NCBI GenBank assembly: GCA_002350805.1 | Contig: DEFO01000008.1 | Location: 20,780-84,779, forward strand | DNA: 64,000 nucleotides | From: Prevotella sp. UBA2850 | Lineage (GTDB): Bacteria > Bacteroidota > Bacteroidia > Bacteroidales > Bacteroidaceae | Reading direction: 5' to 3' | Shown here: positions 35,914 through 43,028 of the stretch, piece after piece | Layout: each line of letters begins with the position of its first letter | Numbering within the stretch: position 1 is the stretch's first letter | The notes under the pieces: model-generated | What the model was told of the DNA's origin: nothing | Databases searched by the model: none | What the model saw: the letters and a program-made list of their open reading frames with translations, nothing else | Translations under genes and position numbers: made by a program

Positions 35914-37317
35914 ATGATGAGAGCAAGATTTTTTTTGTTAAGTGTGGCGTGGATGGTGTTTGCAGCCATGCAAGCCACTGGAGTGTATAATGTGCGCGAC
36001 TACGGTGCCAAGGGCGACGGACAGACGCTCGACCATACCGCCATCAACCGCGCCATCGATGCCTGTGTGGCGGGCGGCGGTGGTCAGGTGCTCGTGCCGG
36101 TAGGAACCTATCTTTGTGGCAGCATCCGGCTGAAGAGTAATGTCGACCTGCACCTCATGGGAGGTGCTACCATTCTGGCAGCCCCTGCCTCGATGAAGGC
36201 CTACGACGAGAGTGAGGTGTTTGGCGGGCCAGAGTACCAGGATGGCGGACACACCTATTTTCATAATAGTCTGATATGGGCCGAGGGGCAGCACAACGTG
36301 AGCATCACCGGACAAGGCATGATCGACGGTGACGGCCTCACCCGTCATGACACCGAGAATGCCGGCAATGTGCAGGGTGGCAGCATCGGCACGGGCGACA
36401 AGGCCATTGCCCTCAAGCTGTGCCGCAATGTGCTTATCCGTGATATCACCATTTTCCGTGGTGGTCACTTCGCCATCATTGCCACTGGCTGCGACATTGG
36501 GACCATCGACAATGTCACCATCGACACCAACCGTGACGGTATCGACATCGACTGCTGCAAGTATTTCACCGTGAGCAACACCAAGGTGAACACCCCCAAC
36601 GACGACGCCATTGTGCTGAAGAGCTCGTATGCCCTCAAGCGGCCGGTGTTCTGTGAACATATTCTCATCACCAACTGCATCGTCACAGGGTTTAAGCTGG
36701 GCACCTTCCTCGACGGAACGTATGTGCCCGAGAAGGTGAACTGGGTGTGTGGCCGTATCAAGCTCGGTACCGAGAGCAATGGCGGCTACCGCAATATCAC
36801 CATTGCCAATTGCACCTGTATGTGGAGCAGCGGACTGGCTTTCGAGGAGGTTGACCAGGGATGCATGGAGAACATCGTGGTGACCAACATCTCGATGAGC
36901 CACGTGCACCATTATCCCATCTACATCACTACGGGTTGCCGCAACCGCGGGCCTAAGGAACGCACCGATGTGTCGTCAGCACGCGACATATATATAAGTA
37001 ATGTGATAGCCGACGACTGCGATTCGCTGGCAGGCATCATCGTCACCGGCATGCAGGGATACCCCATCAAGAACGTGTCGCTCAGCGATATCCGCATTCA
37101 GTACCGCGGCGGGGGCAAGGTTGTAGACAAACCCTACCGCGAGCAGAGCACCCACTATCCTGAGCCCCGCTGGGCCGGTCCTACGCCTGCCTATGGCCTT
37201 TATGCCCGCCATGTAGATGGTCTGCGCCTGCACAACGTGCGTTTCGAGCTGCTTCGTCCCGATGAGCGCCCGGAGATGCTTTTCGATGATGTAACCCATA
37301 AAAACATACAACCATGA
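35914..37317 (+). CDS. Secreted GH28-family protein lacking the His-Gly and R-x-K motifs
   Basis: A 467-aa secreted beta-helix protein of the GH28 fold. The signal peptide starts at MMRARFFLLSVAW. The entry motif YNVRDYGAKGDGQTLDHTA and both Asp motifs (NRDGIDIDCC, PNDDAIVLKSS) are present. Where GH28 enzymes have a His-Gly motif it reads GRIKLGTESNGG, and at the R-x-K position it reads LAFEEV. It therefore probably has a different specificity, perhaps another linkage in pectin. The start at 35914 was chosen as the first ATG of the signal peptide; the preceding bases are an AT-rich intergenic repeat. Its stop codon overlaps the next gene's ATG (ATGA at 37314-37317). Confidence 0.85.
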   Translation: MMRARFFLLSVAWMVFAAMQATGVYNVRDYGAKGDGQTLDHTAINRAIDACVAGGGGQVLVPVGTYLCGSIRLKSNVDLHLMGGATILAAPASMKAYDESEVFGGPEYQDGGHTYFHNSLIWAEGQHNVSITGQGMIDGDGLTRHDTENAGNVQGGSIGTGDKAIALKLCRNVLIRDITIFRGGHFAIIATGCDIGTIDNVTIDTNRDGIDIDCCKYFTVSNTKVNTPNDDAIVLKSSYALKRPVFCEHILITNCIVTGFKLGTFLDGTYVPEKVNWVCGRIKLGTESNGGYRNITIANCTCMWSSGLAFEEVDQGCMENIVVTNISMSHVHHYPIYITTGCRNRGPKERTDVSSARDIYISNVIADDCDSLAGIIVTGMQGYPIKNVSLSDIRIQYRGGGKVVDKPYREQSTHYPEPRWAGPTPAYGLYARHVDGLRLHNVRFELLRPDERPEMLFDDVTHKNIQP

Positions 37318-38507
37318 GAAGAATAAGTTTTTCCTGTAAGGCAGCTGTCGTGGCTGTTCTCTGCCTGCTCGCCAATACGCCCCTGAAGGCACAGACCGTA
37401 GAGCTGAACAAGGTGAGCGACCGTCCCTTCTACTATTCGGTGGCTGTGCCCGACGGCAACTATAAGGTGACCGTCACCCTGGGAGCCCGTCGACGGGCTG
37501 CCCGTACCGTTGTTCGTGCCGAGAGTCGCCGCCTGTTTGTCGAGGAAGTGGCCACGAAGAAAGGAAAGTATGCTACCCGTACCTTTATCGTCAACAAGCG
37601 TTCACCACGTATTGATGACCGTACCGTCGTGAAAATCAAAGAGCGCGAGAAAGATTACCTCAACTGGGATGACTCGCTCACCCTCGAGTTCAATGGCGCG
37701 GCACCCGCCGTCAGGAGCATCAGCATCGAACCCGACACCACGGCACTCACCGTCTTCCTTTGTGGAAACTCAACTGTTGTCGACCAGAACAACGAGCCGT
37801 GGGCCAGCTGGGGACAGATGATACCCAGGTGGTTTGACGAGCGTGTAGCCATTTCCAACCATGCCGAGAGCGGACTCACCGCCCGCACCTTCCTGGCCAG
37901 CAACCGCCTCGACAAAATACTCTCGATGATGAAGGCTGGTGACTATGTGTTCTGTGAGTTTGGACACAACGACGAGAAAGAACACCGCCCCGGCGATGGA
38001 GCCTGGTACCACTACGTCTACAACCTGAAAATATTCATCGACCGTGTCAGAGAGCGTGGCGGCCACATTGTCCTTCTCACACCAACCACCCGCCGCCGTT
38101 TCGACGACGCCCAGCAGCGCATGGTGCCCACCCACGGCGATTTCCCCGCTGCCATGCGCATGGTGGCAGAGCGCGAGCAAGTGCCCCTCATCGACCTCAA
38201 CCAAATGACGCGCGTCTTCTTTGAGACCCTCGGTTTCGAAGACAGCAAACGGGCGCTCGTCCACTACCCCGCCAATACTTTCGAGGGACAGGACAAACCG
38301 CTGGCCGACAACACCCACTTCAACCCCTACGGAGCCTATGAGGTGGCTAAGATGGTGGTCATGGGAATGAAGCAGCATCAGCTGCCCATGCTTAAGGCTT
38401 TGCGTGACGATTGGCGCGACTTCGACCCCAGCCATCCCGACGACTTCAACGCCTGGCATTGGTATCCAGCCCCCGCTATGGAGGTGAAAAAGCCTGATGG
38501 AAACTAA
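37314..38507 (+). CDS. Secreted rhamnogalacturonan acetylesterase-like protein
   Basis: A 397-aa secreted protein with a signal peptide (…LANTPLKA), an N-terminal beta-sandwich of about 120 residues (KVSDRPFYYSVAVPDGNYKV…, galactose-binding-like) and a C-terminal CE12-type SGNH esterase domain: LCGNSTVVDQNNE, SGLTARTF, FGHNDEKEHRPGDG and ADNTHFNPYGA. It should deacetylate rhamnogalacturonan I. It is the last gene of the operon that starts at 32759 and is coupled to the GH28 gene by a four-base overlap. A terminator lies at 38610-38638. Confidence 0.9.
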   Translation: MRRISFSCKAAVVAVLCLLANTPLKAQTVELNKVSDRPFYYSVAVPDGNYKVTVTLGARRRAARTVVRAESRRLFVEEVATKKGKYATRTFIVNKRSPRIDDRTVVKIKEREKDYLNWDDSLTLEFNGAAPAVRSISIEPDTTALTVFLCGNSTVVDQNNEPWASWGQMIPRWFDERVAISNHAESGLTARTFLASNRLDKILSMMKAGDYVFCEFGHNDEKEHRPGDGAWYHYVYNLKIFIDRVRERGGHIVLLTPTTRRRFDDAQQRMVPTHGDFPAAMRMVAEREQVPLIDLNQMTRVFFETLGFEDSKRALVHYPANTFEGQDKPLADNTHFNPYGAYEVAKMVVMGMKQHQLPMLKALRDDWRDFDPSHPDDFNAWHWYPAPAMEVKKPDGN

Positions 38508-38520
38508 GAGGAGTTAGGAG

Positions 38521-38574
38521 TATTCTGAGTAATCTGAGTATTCTGAGTGTTCTGAGTATTCTGAGCATTTTGAG
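38521..38574. repeat. Six tandem copies of a 9-base unit
   Basis: Units TATTCTGAG, TAATCTGAG, TATTCTGAG, TGTTCTGAG, TATTCTGAG, CATTTTGAG, just after the esterase stop codon. They are intergenic. The rest of the gap 38508-38906 holds a terminator, a 14-base direct repeat (GAGGGCTGCTCTGC at 38673 and 38715) and the groES promoter region. Confidence 0.85.
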
Positions 38575-38609
38575 TAAAGGAAAATAGTATTCCTGCTTGA
38601 GAGATAACA

Positions 38610-38642
38610 CCCCCTCCCTCTATGTGAGCTGGAGGGGGCTTT
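38610..38642 (+). terminator. Terminator of the esterase operon
   Basis: CCCCCTCC (38610-38617) pairs with GGAGGGGG (38631-38638) followed by CTTTATATT. Confidence 0.85.
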
Positions 38643-38792
38643 ATATTATTATGTCACTTTCCACATCGTACAGAGGGCTGCTCTGCAGTTGCCGAGAGCG
38701 TTCCGGGCTGTCTGGAGGGCTGCTCTGCCAAAGCTAATCATCCTTTTCCCTTATCACTTAAACCAACTTGCCAACCTAACAAAATGTGTATA

Positions 38793-38824
38793 TTGTTCCA
38801 AGGGGCGAGTGTGACACTTTGTCA
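38793..38824 (+). promoter_or_regulatory. Possible groES promoter with small palindrome
   Basis: TTG at 38793-38795, 18 bases, then ACACTTTG (one mismatch to TAnnTTTG). The -7 region lies within the palindrome TGACACTTTGTCA (38812-38824), which could be an operator. No CIRCE element was found. The leader to groES would be about 80 bases. Confidence 0.35.
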
Positions 38825-38906
38825 TACCTGATGCTTTTGGCATGCTTTTCGCATGACAGTGGGCAGAACGAAAAAACATAATATAAATAACAAAAAACAA
38901 AGAATT

Positions 38907-39179
38907 ATGAACATCAAACCATTAGCAGACCGCGTGTTGGTATTACCGGCACCGGCAGAAGAGAAAATCGGTGGTATCATCATTCCTGATACCGCAAAAG
39001 AGAAACCTTTGCACGGAACAATTGTTGCCGCTGGCAATGGTACAAAAGACGAGGAGATGATTCTGAAAGAGGGCGATGAGGTGCTTTATGGCAAGTACAG
39101 CGGCACTGAGCTCGAGTTTGAGGGCACGAAGTATCTGATGATGCGTCAGAGCGATGTGCTGGCAGTAATTGAGAAGTAA
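38907..39179 (+). CDS. groES: Co-chaperonin GroES
   Basis: The 90-aa lid of the GroEL chaperonin. It opens MNIKPLADRVLVLPAP, the family N-terminus, and contains EEKIGGIIIPDTAKEKPLHG (mobile loop), GTIVAAGNG and DEVLYGKYSGTE. The start at 38907 was chosen because the upstream in-frame codons are not conserved. groEL follows after 23 bases. Confidence 0.98.
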   Translation: MNIKPLADRVLVLPAPAEEKIGGIIIPDTAKEKPLHGTIVAAGNGTKDEEMILKEGDEVLYGKYSGTELEFEGTKYLMMRQSDVLAVIEK

Positions 39180-39202
39180 AACAAGAATAAACAAATAGTA
39201 TT

Positions 39203-40834
39203 ATGGCTAAAGAAATAAAATATAACATGGATGCCCGCGACCTGTTGAAGAACGGTGTGGACAAGTTGGCTAACGCAGTGAAAGTAACACTTGGCCCGAA
39301 AGGACGTAACGTGGTGATTGAGAAGAAATTCGGTGCTCCGCAGATTACGAAGGACGGCGTAACAGTTGCCAAGGAGATTGAGTTGGAGGACCACTTCGAG
39401 AATACCGGTGCCCAGCTGGTGAAGAGCGTGGCTTCTAAGACTGGCGACGATGCCGGTGACGGTACGACCACTGCTACAATTCTGGCACAGGCCATCGTGA
39501 GCGAGGGTCTGAAGAATGTAACTGCCGGTGCCAACCCCATGGACCTGAAGCGTGGTATCGACAAGGCCGTGAAGTGTGTTACTGACTTCATTGCCAAGAA
39601 TGCCGAGCAAGTGGGCGACAACTACGATAAGATTGAGCAGGTGGCTACCGTCAGTGCCAACAACGATAAGGAGATTGGTGAGTTGCTGGCTGAGGCTATG
39701 CGCAAGGTGTCGAAAGACGGTGTCATCACCATCGAGGAGTCGAAGAGCCGCGACACTCATATTGGTGTGGTCGAGGGTATGCAGTTCGACCGTGGTTACT
39801 TAAGTGCTTACTTCATTACCGACTCAGAGAAGATGGAGTGTGTGATGGAGAACCCATATATCCTTATTTATGATAAGAAGATCTCTAACCTGAAGGACTT
39901 CCTGCCCGTTCTGCAGCCGGCAGCTGAGAGCGGTCGTCCGATGCTCGTGATTGCTGAGGATGTTGACTCTGAGGCGCTGACCACGCTCGTGGTGAACCGT
40001 CTGCGTGGCGGTCTGAAGATTTGTGCCGTGAAGGCTCCTGGCTTCGGCGACCGTCGTAAGGCTATGCTCGAGGATATCGCCGTGCTGACTGGCGGTCTGG
40101 TGATCAGCGAGGAGAAGGGCCTGAAGCTTGAGCAGGCTACGCTCGACATGTTGGGAACCTGCGACAAGGTGGTTGTGACGAAGGATAACACGACTATCGT
40201 GAATGGTGCCGGTGACAAGCAGCTCATTGCCGACCGCGTGGCTGCTATCAAGAACGAGATTGCCACTACCACCAGCTCTTACGACAAGGAAAAGCTGCAG
40301 GAGCGTCTGGCCAAATTGGCAGGCGGTGTGGCCGTGCTCTACGTGGGTGCCAACAGCGAGGTGGAGATGAAGGAGAAGAAAGACCGTGTGGACGATGCTC
40401 TCTGTGCCACTCGCGCTGCCATCGAGGAAGGCGTTGTGGCTGGTGGCGGAACAACCTACATCCGTGCCATCGACGTGCTGAAAGGTCTTAAGGGCGACAA
40501 TGCCGACGAGCAGACTGGTATTAACATCGTTGAGCGTGCCATCGAGGAACCGCTGCGCCAGATTGCCTTCAATGGCGGTGCCGAGGGTGCCGTTGTCGTG
40601 CAGAAGGTGCGCGAGGGCGAGGGTGACTTCGGTTACAATGCCCGCACCAATGTTTACGAGGACCTGCGTGAGGCTGGTGTCATCGACCCTGCTAAGGTAG
40701 CCCGTGTGGCTTTGGAGAATGCTGCCTCTATCGCCGGCATGTTCCTGACCACAGAGTGCCTCATCGTCGACAAACCCGAGGAGCACCCCGCCATGCCTAT
40801 GGGTGGCGCACCAGGAATGGGCGGCATGATGTAA
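39203..40834 (+). CDS. groEL: Chaperonin GroEL
   Basis: A 543-aa 60-kDa chaperonin for ATP-driven folding of cytosolic proteins. It has KVTLGPKGRNVVIEKKFGAP (ATP site), GDGTTTATILAQAIV, the apical-domain segment with MQFDRGYLSAYFIT, and the characteristic C-terminal tail PMGGAPGMGGMM. Length and termini are normal for Bacteroidetes. It forms an operon with groES and ends at an imperfect terminator (40929-40964). Confidence 0.98.
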   Translation: MAKEIKYNMDARDLLKNGVDKLANAVKVTLGPKGRNVVIEKKFGAPQITKDGVTVAKEIELEDHFENTGAQLVKSVASKTGDDAGDGTTTATILAQAIVSEGLKNVTAGANPMDLKRGIDKAVKCVTDFIAKNAEQVGDNYDKIEQVATVSANNDKEIGELLAEAMRKVSKDGVITIEESKSRDTHIGVVEGMQFDRGYLSAYFITDSEKMECVMENPYILIYDKKISNLKDFLPVLQPAAESGRPMLVIAEDVDSEALTTLVVNRLRGGLKICAVKAPGFGDRRKAMLEDIAVLTGGLVISEEKGLKLEQATLDMLGTCDKVVVTKDNTTIVNGAGDKQLIADRVAAIKNEIATTTSSYDKEKLQERLAKLAGGVAVLYVGANSEVEMKEKKDRVDDALCATRAAIEEGVVAGGGTTYIRAIDVLKGLKGDNADEQTGINIVERAIEEPLRQIAFNGGAEGAVVVQKVREGEGDFGYNARTNVYEDLREAGVIDPAKVARVALENAASIAGMFLTTECLIVDKPEEHPAMPMGGAPGMGGMM

Positions 40835-40928
40835 GCCGTGGGCGATGTACAATGTATAATTGATAATTGAAAATCGGCAATGCGCCATTTGCATTATCTT
40901 GCTCATGTGTGTGCCGATATGATACCGG

Positions 40929-40968
40929 AAAAGAGGGATGGATTGCAAGATTTATCCCCCTTTTTCGG
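40929..40968 (+). terminator. Terminator of groESL
   Basis: AAAAGAGGGAT (40929-40939) pairs with ATCCCCCTTTT (40954-40964) with one mismatch, then T-rich sequence. 94 bases past groEL. Confidence 0.65.
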
Positions 40969-41007
40969 TTTTTTAACATCACATTGCAAATTTTTCGTCA
41001 AATTATT

Positions 41008-41037
41008 TTGGTAATTATATGAAAGTGTCTAAATTTG
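41008..41037 (+). promoter_or_regulatory. Consensus promoter of a candidate small RNA
   Basis: TTG at 41008-41010, 19 bases, TAAATTTG at 41030-41037, followed by CAC. No open frame with a start codon follows before the terminator at 41128-41158. Confidence 0.7.
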
Positions 41038-41041
41038 CACT

Positions 41042-41162
41042 CGAAAAGAAAGTATCGGAGTGAGTCCGACATTTGATATTTTTTTGATTTGTTTTAGTAG
41101 ATTAGTTTTTAAGTAGTTTGTTTTTTGAAAATCGGTTGTCGCGATGACATCCGATTTTTTTG
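41042..41162 (+). ncRNA. Candidate small RNA, about 120 nt, 6S-like
   Basis: It is bounded by a consensus promoter (41008-41037) and a strong intrinsic terminator (41128-41158 plus T-run). The 5' part has ATCGGA at 41054-41059, which can pair with TCCGAT at 41150-41155 to form a closing stem; G-T and A-T pairs extend it outward, and an AT-rich interior is left open, the general shape of 6S RNA. Competing pairings exist: a local hairpin (TCGGA 41055-41059 / TCCGA 41065-41069) and the terminator stem. The Bacteroidales-1 (6S-Flavo) RNAs known in this phylum are similar in size. It could instead be a leader of the gene at 41230, but that gene has its own promoter. Confidence 0.45.
41128..41162 (+). 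terminator. Intrinsic terminator of the candidate small RNA
   Basis: AAAATCGG (41128-41135) and CCGATTTT (41151-41158), with inner TGTC/GACA pairing (41137-41140 / 41146-41149), then more Ts. Confidence 0.88.
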
Positions 41163-41196
41163 TGTATTGATAGTCCACATTTTTCAAGTTGCCGGC

Positions 41197-41225
41197 TTGT
41201 AATTGCCGATTTTTAACTATATTTG
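41197..41225 (+). promoter_or_regulatory. Promoter of the kinase operon, leaderless
   Basis: TTG at 41197-41199, 18 bases, TATATTTG at 41218-41225. The ATG at 41230 begins five bases after the box, where transcription itself should start, so the mRNA is probably leaderless. Confidence 0.65.
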
Positions 41226-41229
41226 CAGC

Positions 41230-41451
41230 ATGGAAGCAAAAATCAACTGGAAACTCGTTGTTTCGTTTATCATCATCATTGCCGGACTGTTCTATATCAC
41301 CGAGTCGTATCTCATGACTATCGGCATCATGCTGCTGCTCTTTGTTGCCTATGATTTTGTCTTGAAAAAAGCTAAGGAAGAAGAGGAGCGCCAGAAGCAA
41401 CAGGAACGTCTGCAGGAGGAGGAACGACAGAAGAAGGAGGGTGATTCATGA
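41230..41451 (+). CDS. Small two-helix membrane protein with charged coiled-coil tail
   Basis: A 73-aa protein. Two predicted transmembrane helices (LVVSFIIIIAGLFYI and LMTIGIMLLLFVAYDFV) are followed by a 25-residue Glu/Lys/Arg/Gln tail (KKAKEEEERQKQQERLQEEE) that should form a cytoplasmic helix or coiled coil. The start at 41230 was chosen because the promoter box ends at 41225. It overlaps the next gene by four bases (ATGA), so it is the first cistron of the kinase operon. Function unknown; it could be a membrane anchor or adaptor for the operon's enzymes. Confidence 0.75.
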   Translation: MEAKINWKLVVSFIIIIAGLFYITESYLMTIGIMLLLFVAYDFVLKKAKEEEERQKQQERLQEEERQKKEGDS

Positions 41452-43028
41452 AGCAGCTGGAAGCCTTGTATGCACAATGGAAGGGCGAGGCACCCCGCCA
41501 GGTGGAGCAATTGCCCGGTGCCGGCAGTAACCGCCTTTACTACCGCATGACCGACGCGGAAGGGAACAGCGTGATAGGCGTAGTAGGCACCAGCCGCGAC
41601 GAGAATCATGCGTTTGTCTACCTGACACGCCATTTCACCCAGCGCCAGTTGCCTGTGCCTGCTATTCTAGCCGTGAGCTCCGACGAGCTGCGCTACCTGC
41701 AGAGCGACCTGGGAAACGTGTCGCTGTTCGACGCTGTGAAGGGCGGACGCGATGCCGGAGGACGTTACAATGTGAAGGAGCAGAAACTGCTGAGACGTAC
41801 CATCCGCGAGTTGCCAAACATACAGATGCGTGGTGCACGGGGGCTCGACTGGCAGCAGTGTTATCCGCAACCCGAGTTCGACGAGGACAGCGTGCTCTTC
41901 GACCTTAATTACTTCAAGTATTGTTTCCTGAAGGCCACCGAACTAGACTTCCACGAACTGAAGCTCGAGGCTAACTTCCGGCTGCTGGCCAAGGATCTCG
42001 TGACGGAGAAGAGCGACTCGTTTCTCTACCGTGACTTCCAGGCCCGCAACATCATGCTCGTGGGCGAAGACGGTCAGCAGCAACCCTATTTCATCGACTA
42101 CCAGGGCGGGCGCAAAGGTCCTTATTACTACGACCTTGCATCGTTTCTGTGGCAGGCTTCGGCCAAGTATTCGAACAAACTGCGCCGTGAACTTATCTAC
42201 GAGTATTATAATGCGCTGAAAGATTATACTGAGGTGCCTTCGAAGCGCCATTTCGTTGAGCGGCTCAGTCTGTTTGTGCTTTTCCGCACGCTGCAAGTGC
42301 TCGGAGCCTATGGCTTCAGGGGCTATTTCGAGCGCAAGAAGCATTTCATTGACTCTATTCCCCCTGCCATTCAGAATCTGCGCGAGCTGTTGGGTATGGA
42401 CATGACTGCCCCATCGCCACTCACGACACAGCTTCTCAGACAGTATCCCTACCTTACCGATGTGTTGCGCCGGCTGTGCGACCTGCCTCGTTTTGAGAAG
42501 GAGGTACAACCCGTGGTGCAGCGTGCAGACGGGTTTAAGACGACCGACAACAATCCCTACCGGGCACATCCGCTGGATGGTCCGGCCACCTTCTCGAAAT
42601 ACGACAACCGCGGTCCGTTGGTAGTGCGCGTTTTCAGCTTCTCTTATCGCAAGGGCATCCCCGACGACGAGAGTGGTAACGGAGGTGGCTATGTGTTCGA
42701 CTGCCGCTCGACGCACAATCCTGGGCGCTACGAGCCATACAAGCAACTCACAGGACTCGACGAGCCCGTCATCCGCTTTCTGGAGGACGATGGCGAGATA
42801 CTCACCTTCCTCGAGAGTGTCTACCGGCTGGCAGACGCCCATGTGGCCCGCTATATCCAGCGTGGCTTTACCTCGCTCATGTTCTCGTTCGGATGTACTG
42901 GAGGGCAGCATCGCTCGGTGTATAGTGCCCAGCATCTGGCTGAGCATATACATGAGAAATTCGGCATTGAAGTTCGCATCGTTCATCGCGAGCAAAACAT
43001 AAGTCAGATATTACCTTCAGAGAAATGA
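41448..43028 (+). CDS. APH-type sugar kinase fused to a RapZ C-terminal domain
   Basis: A 526-aa cytosolic two-domain protein. Residues 1 to about 345 form an aminoglycoside-phosphotransferase-like kinase: FLYRDFQARNIMLVG near 191 holds the catalytic Asp and Asn, and FIDYQGGRKGPYYYDLASF near 214 the metal-binding Asp. The family includes AmgK, the anomeric MurNAc/GlcNAc kinase of cell-wall recycling. Residues about 390-520 match the RapZ C-terminal domain (VRVFSFSYRKGIP, FDCRSTHNPGRYEPYK, FGCTGGQHRSVYSAQHLAEH), which in E. coli binds glucosamine-6-phosphate and a regulatory RNA. The RapZ N-terminal ATPase is absent. A MurU-like gene lies 5.4 kb downstream. It overlaps both neighbours by ATGA. 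The substrate is inferred, not shown. Confidence 0.87.
   Translation: MKQLEALYAQWKGEAPRQVEQLPGAGSNRLYYRMTDAEGNSVIGVVGTSRDENHAFVYLTRHFTQRQLPVPAILAVSSDELRYLQSDLGNVSLFDAVKGGRDAGGRYNVKEQKLLRRTIRELPNIQMRGARGLDWQQCYPQPEFDEDSVLFDLNYFKYCFLKATELDFHELKLEANFRLLAKDLVTEKSDSFLYRDFQARNIMLVGEDGQQQPYFIDYQGGRKGPYYYDLASFLWQASAKYSNKLRRELIYEYYNALKDYTEVPSKRHFVERLSLFVLFRTLQVLGAYGFRGYFERKKHFIDSIPPAIQNLRELLGMDMTAPSPLTTQLLRQYPYLTDVLRRLCDLPRFEKEVQPVVQRADGFKTTDNNPYRAHPLDGPATFSKYDNRGPLVVRVFSFSYRKGIPDDESGNGGGYVFDCRSTHNPGRYEPYKQLTGLDEPVIRFLEDDGEILTFLESVYRLADAHVARYIQRGFTSLMFSFGCTGGQHRSVYSAQHLAEHIHEKFGIEVRIVHREQNISQILPSEK
43011..43028 (+). repeat. 18-base direct repeat, left copy
   Basis: TTACCTTCAGAGAAATGA: the last codons and stop of the kinase gene plus the start of the patatin gene. 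The same 18 bases recur at 48414-48431. Confidence 0.9.

Noticed and set aside
41008..41162. A riboswitch or T-box leader controlling the gene at 41230
   Set aside because: No specifier or ligand motif is recognisable, and a separate promoter lies directly before 41230, so a stand-alone RNA fits better.
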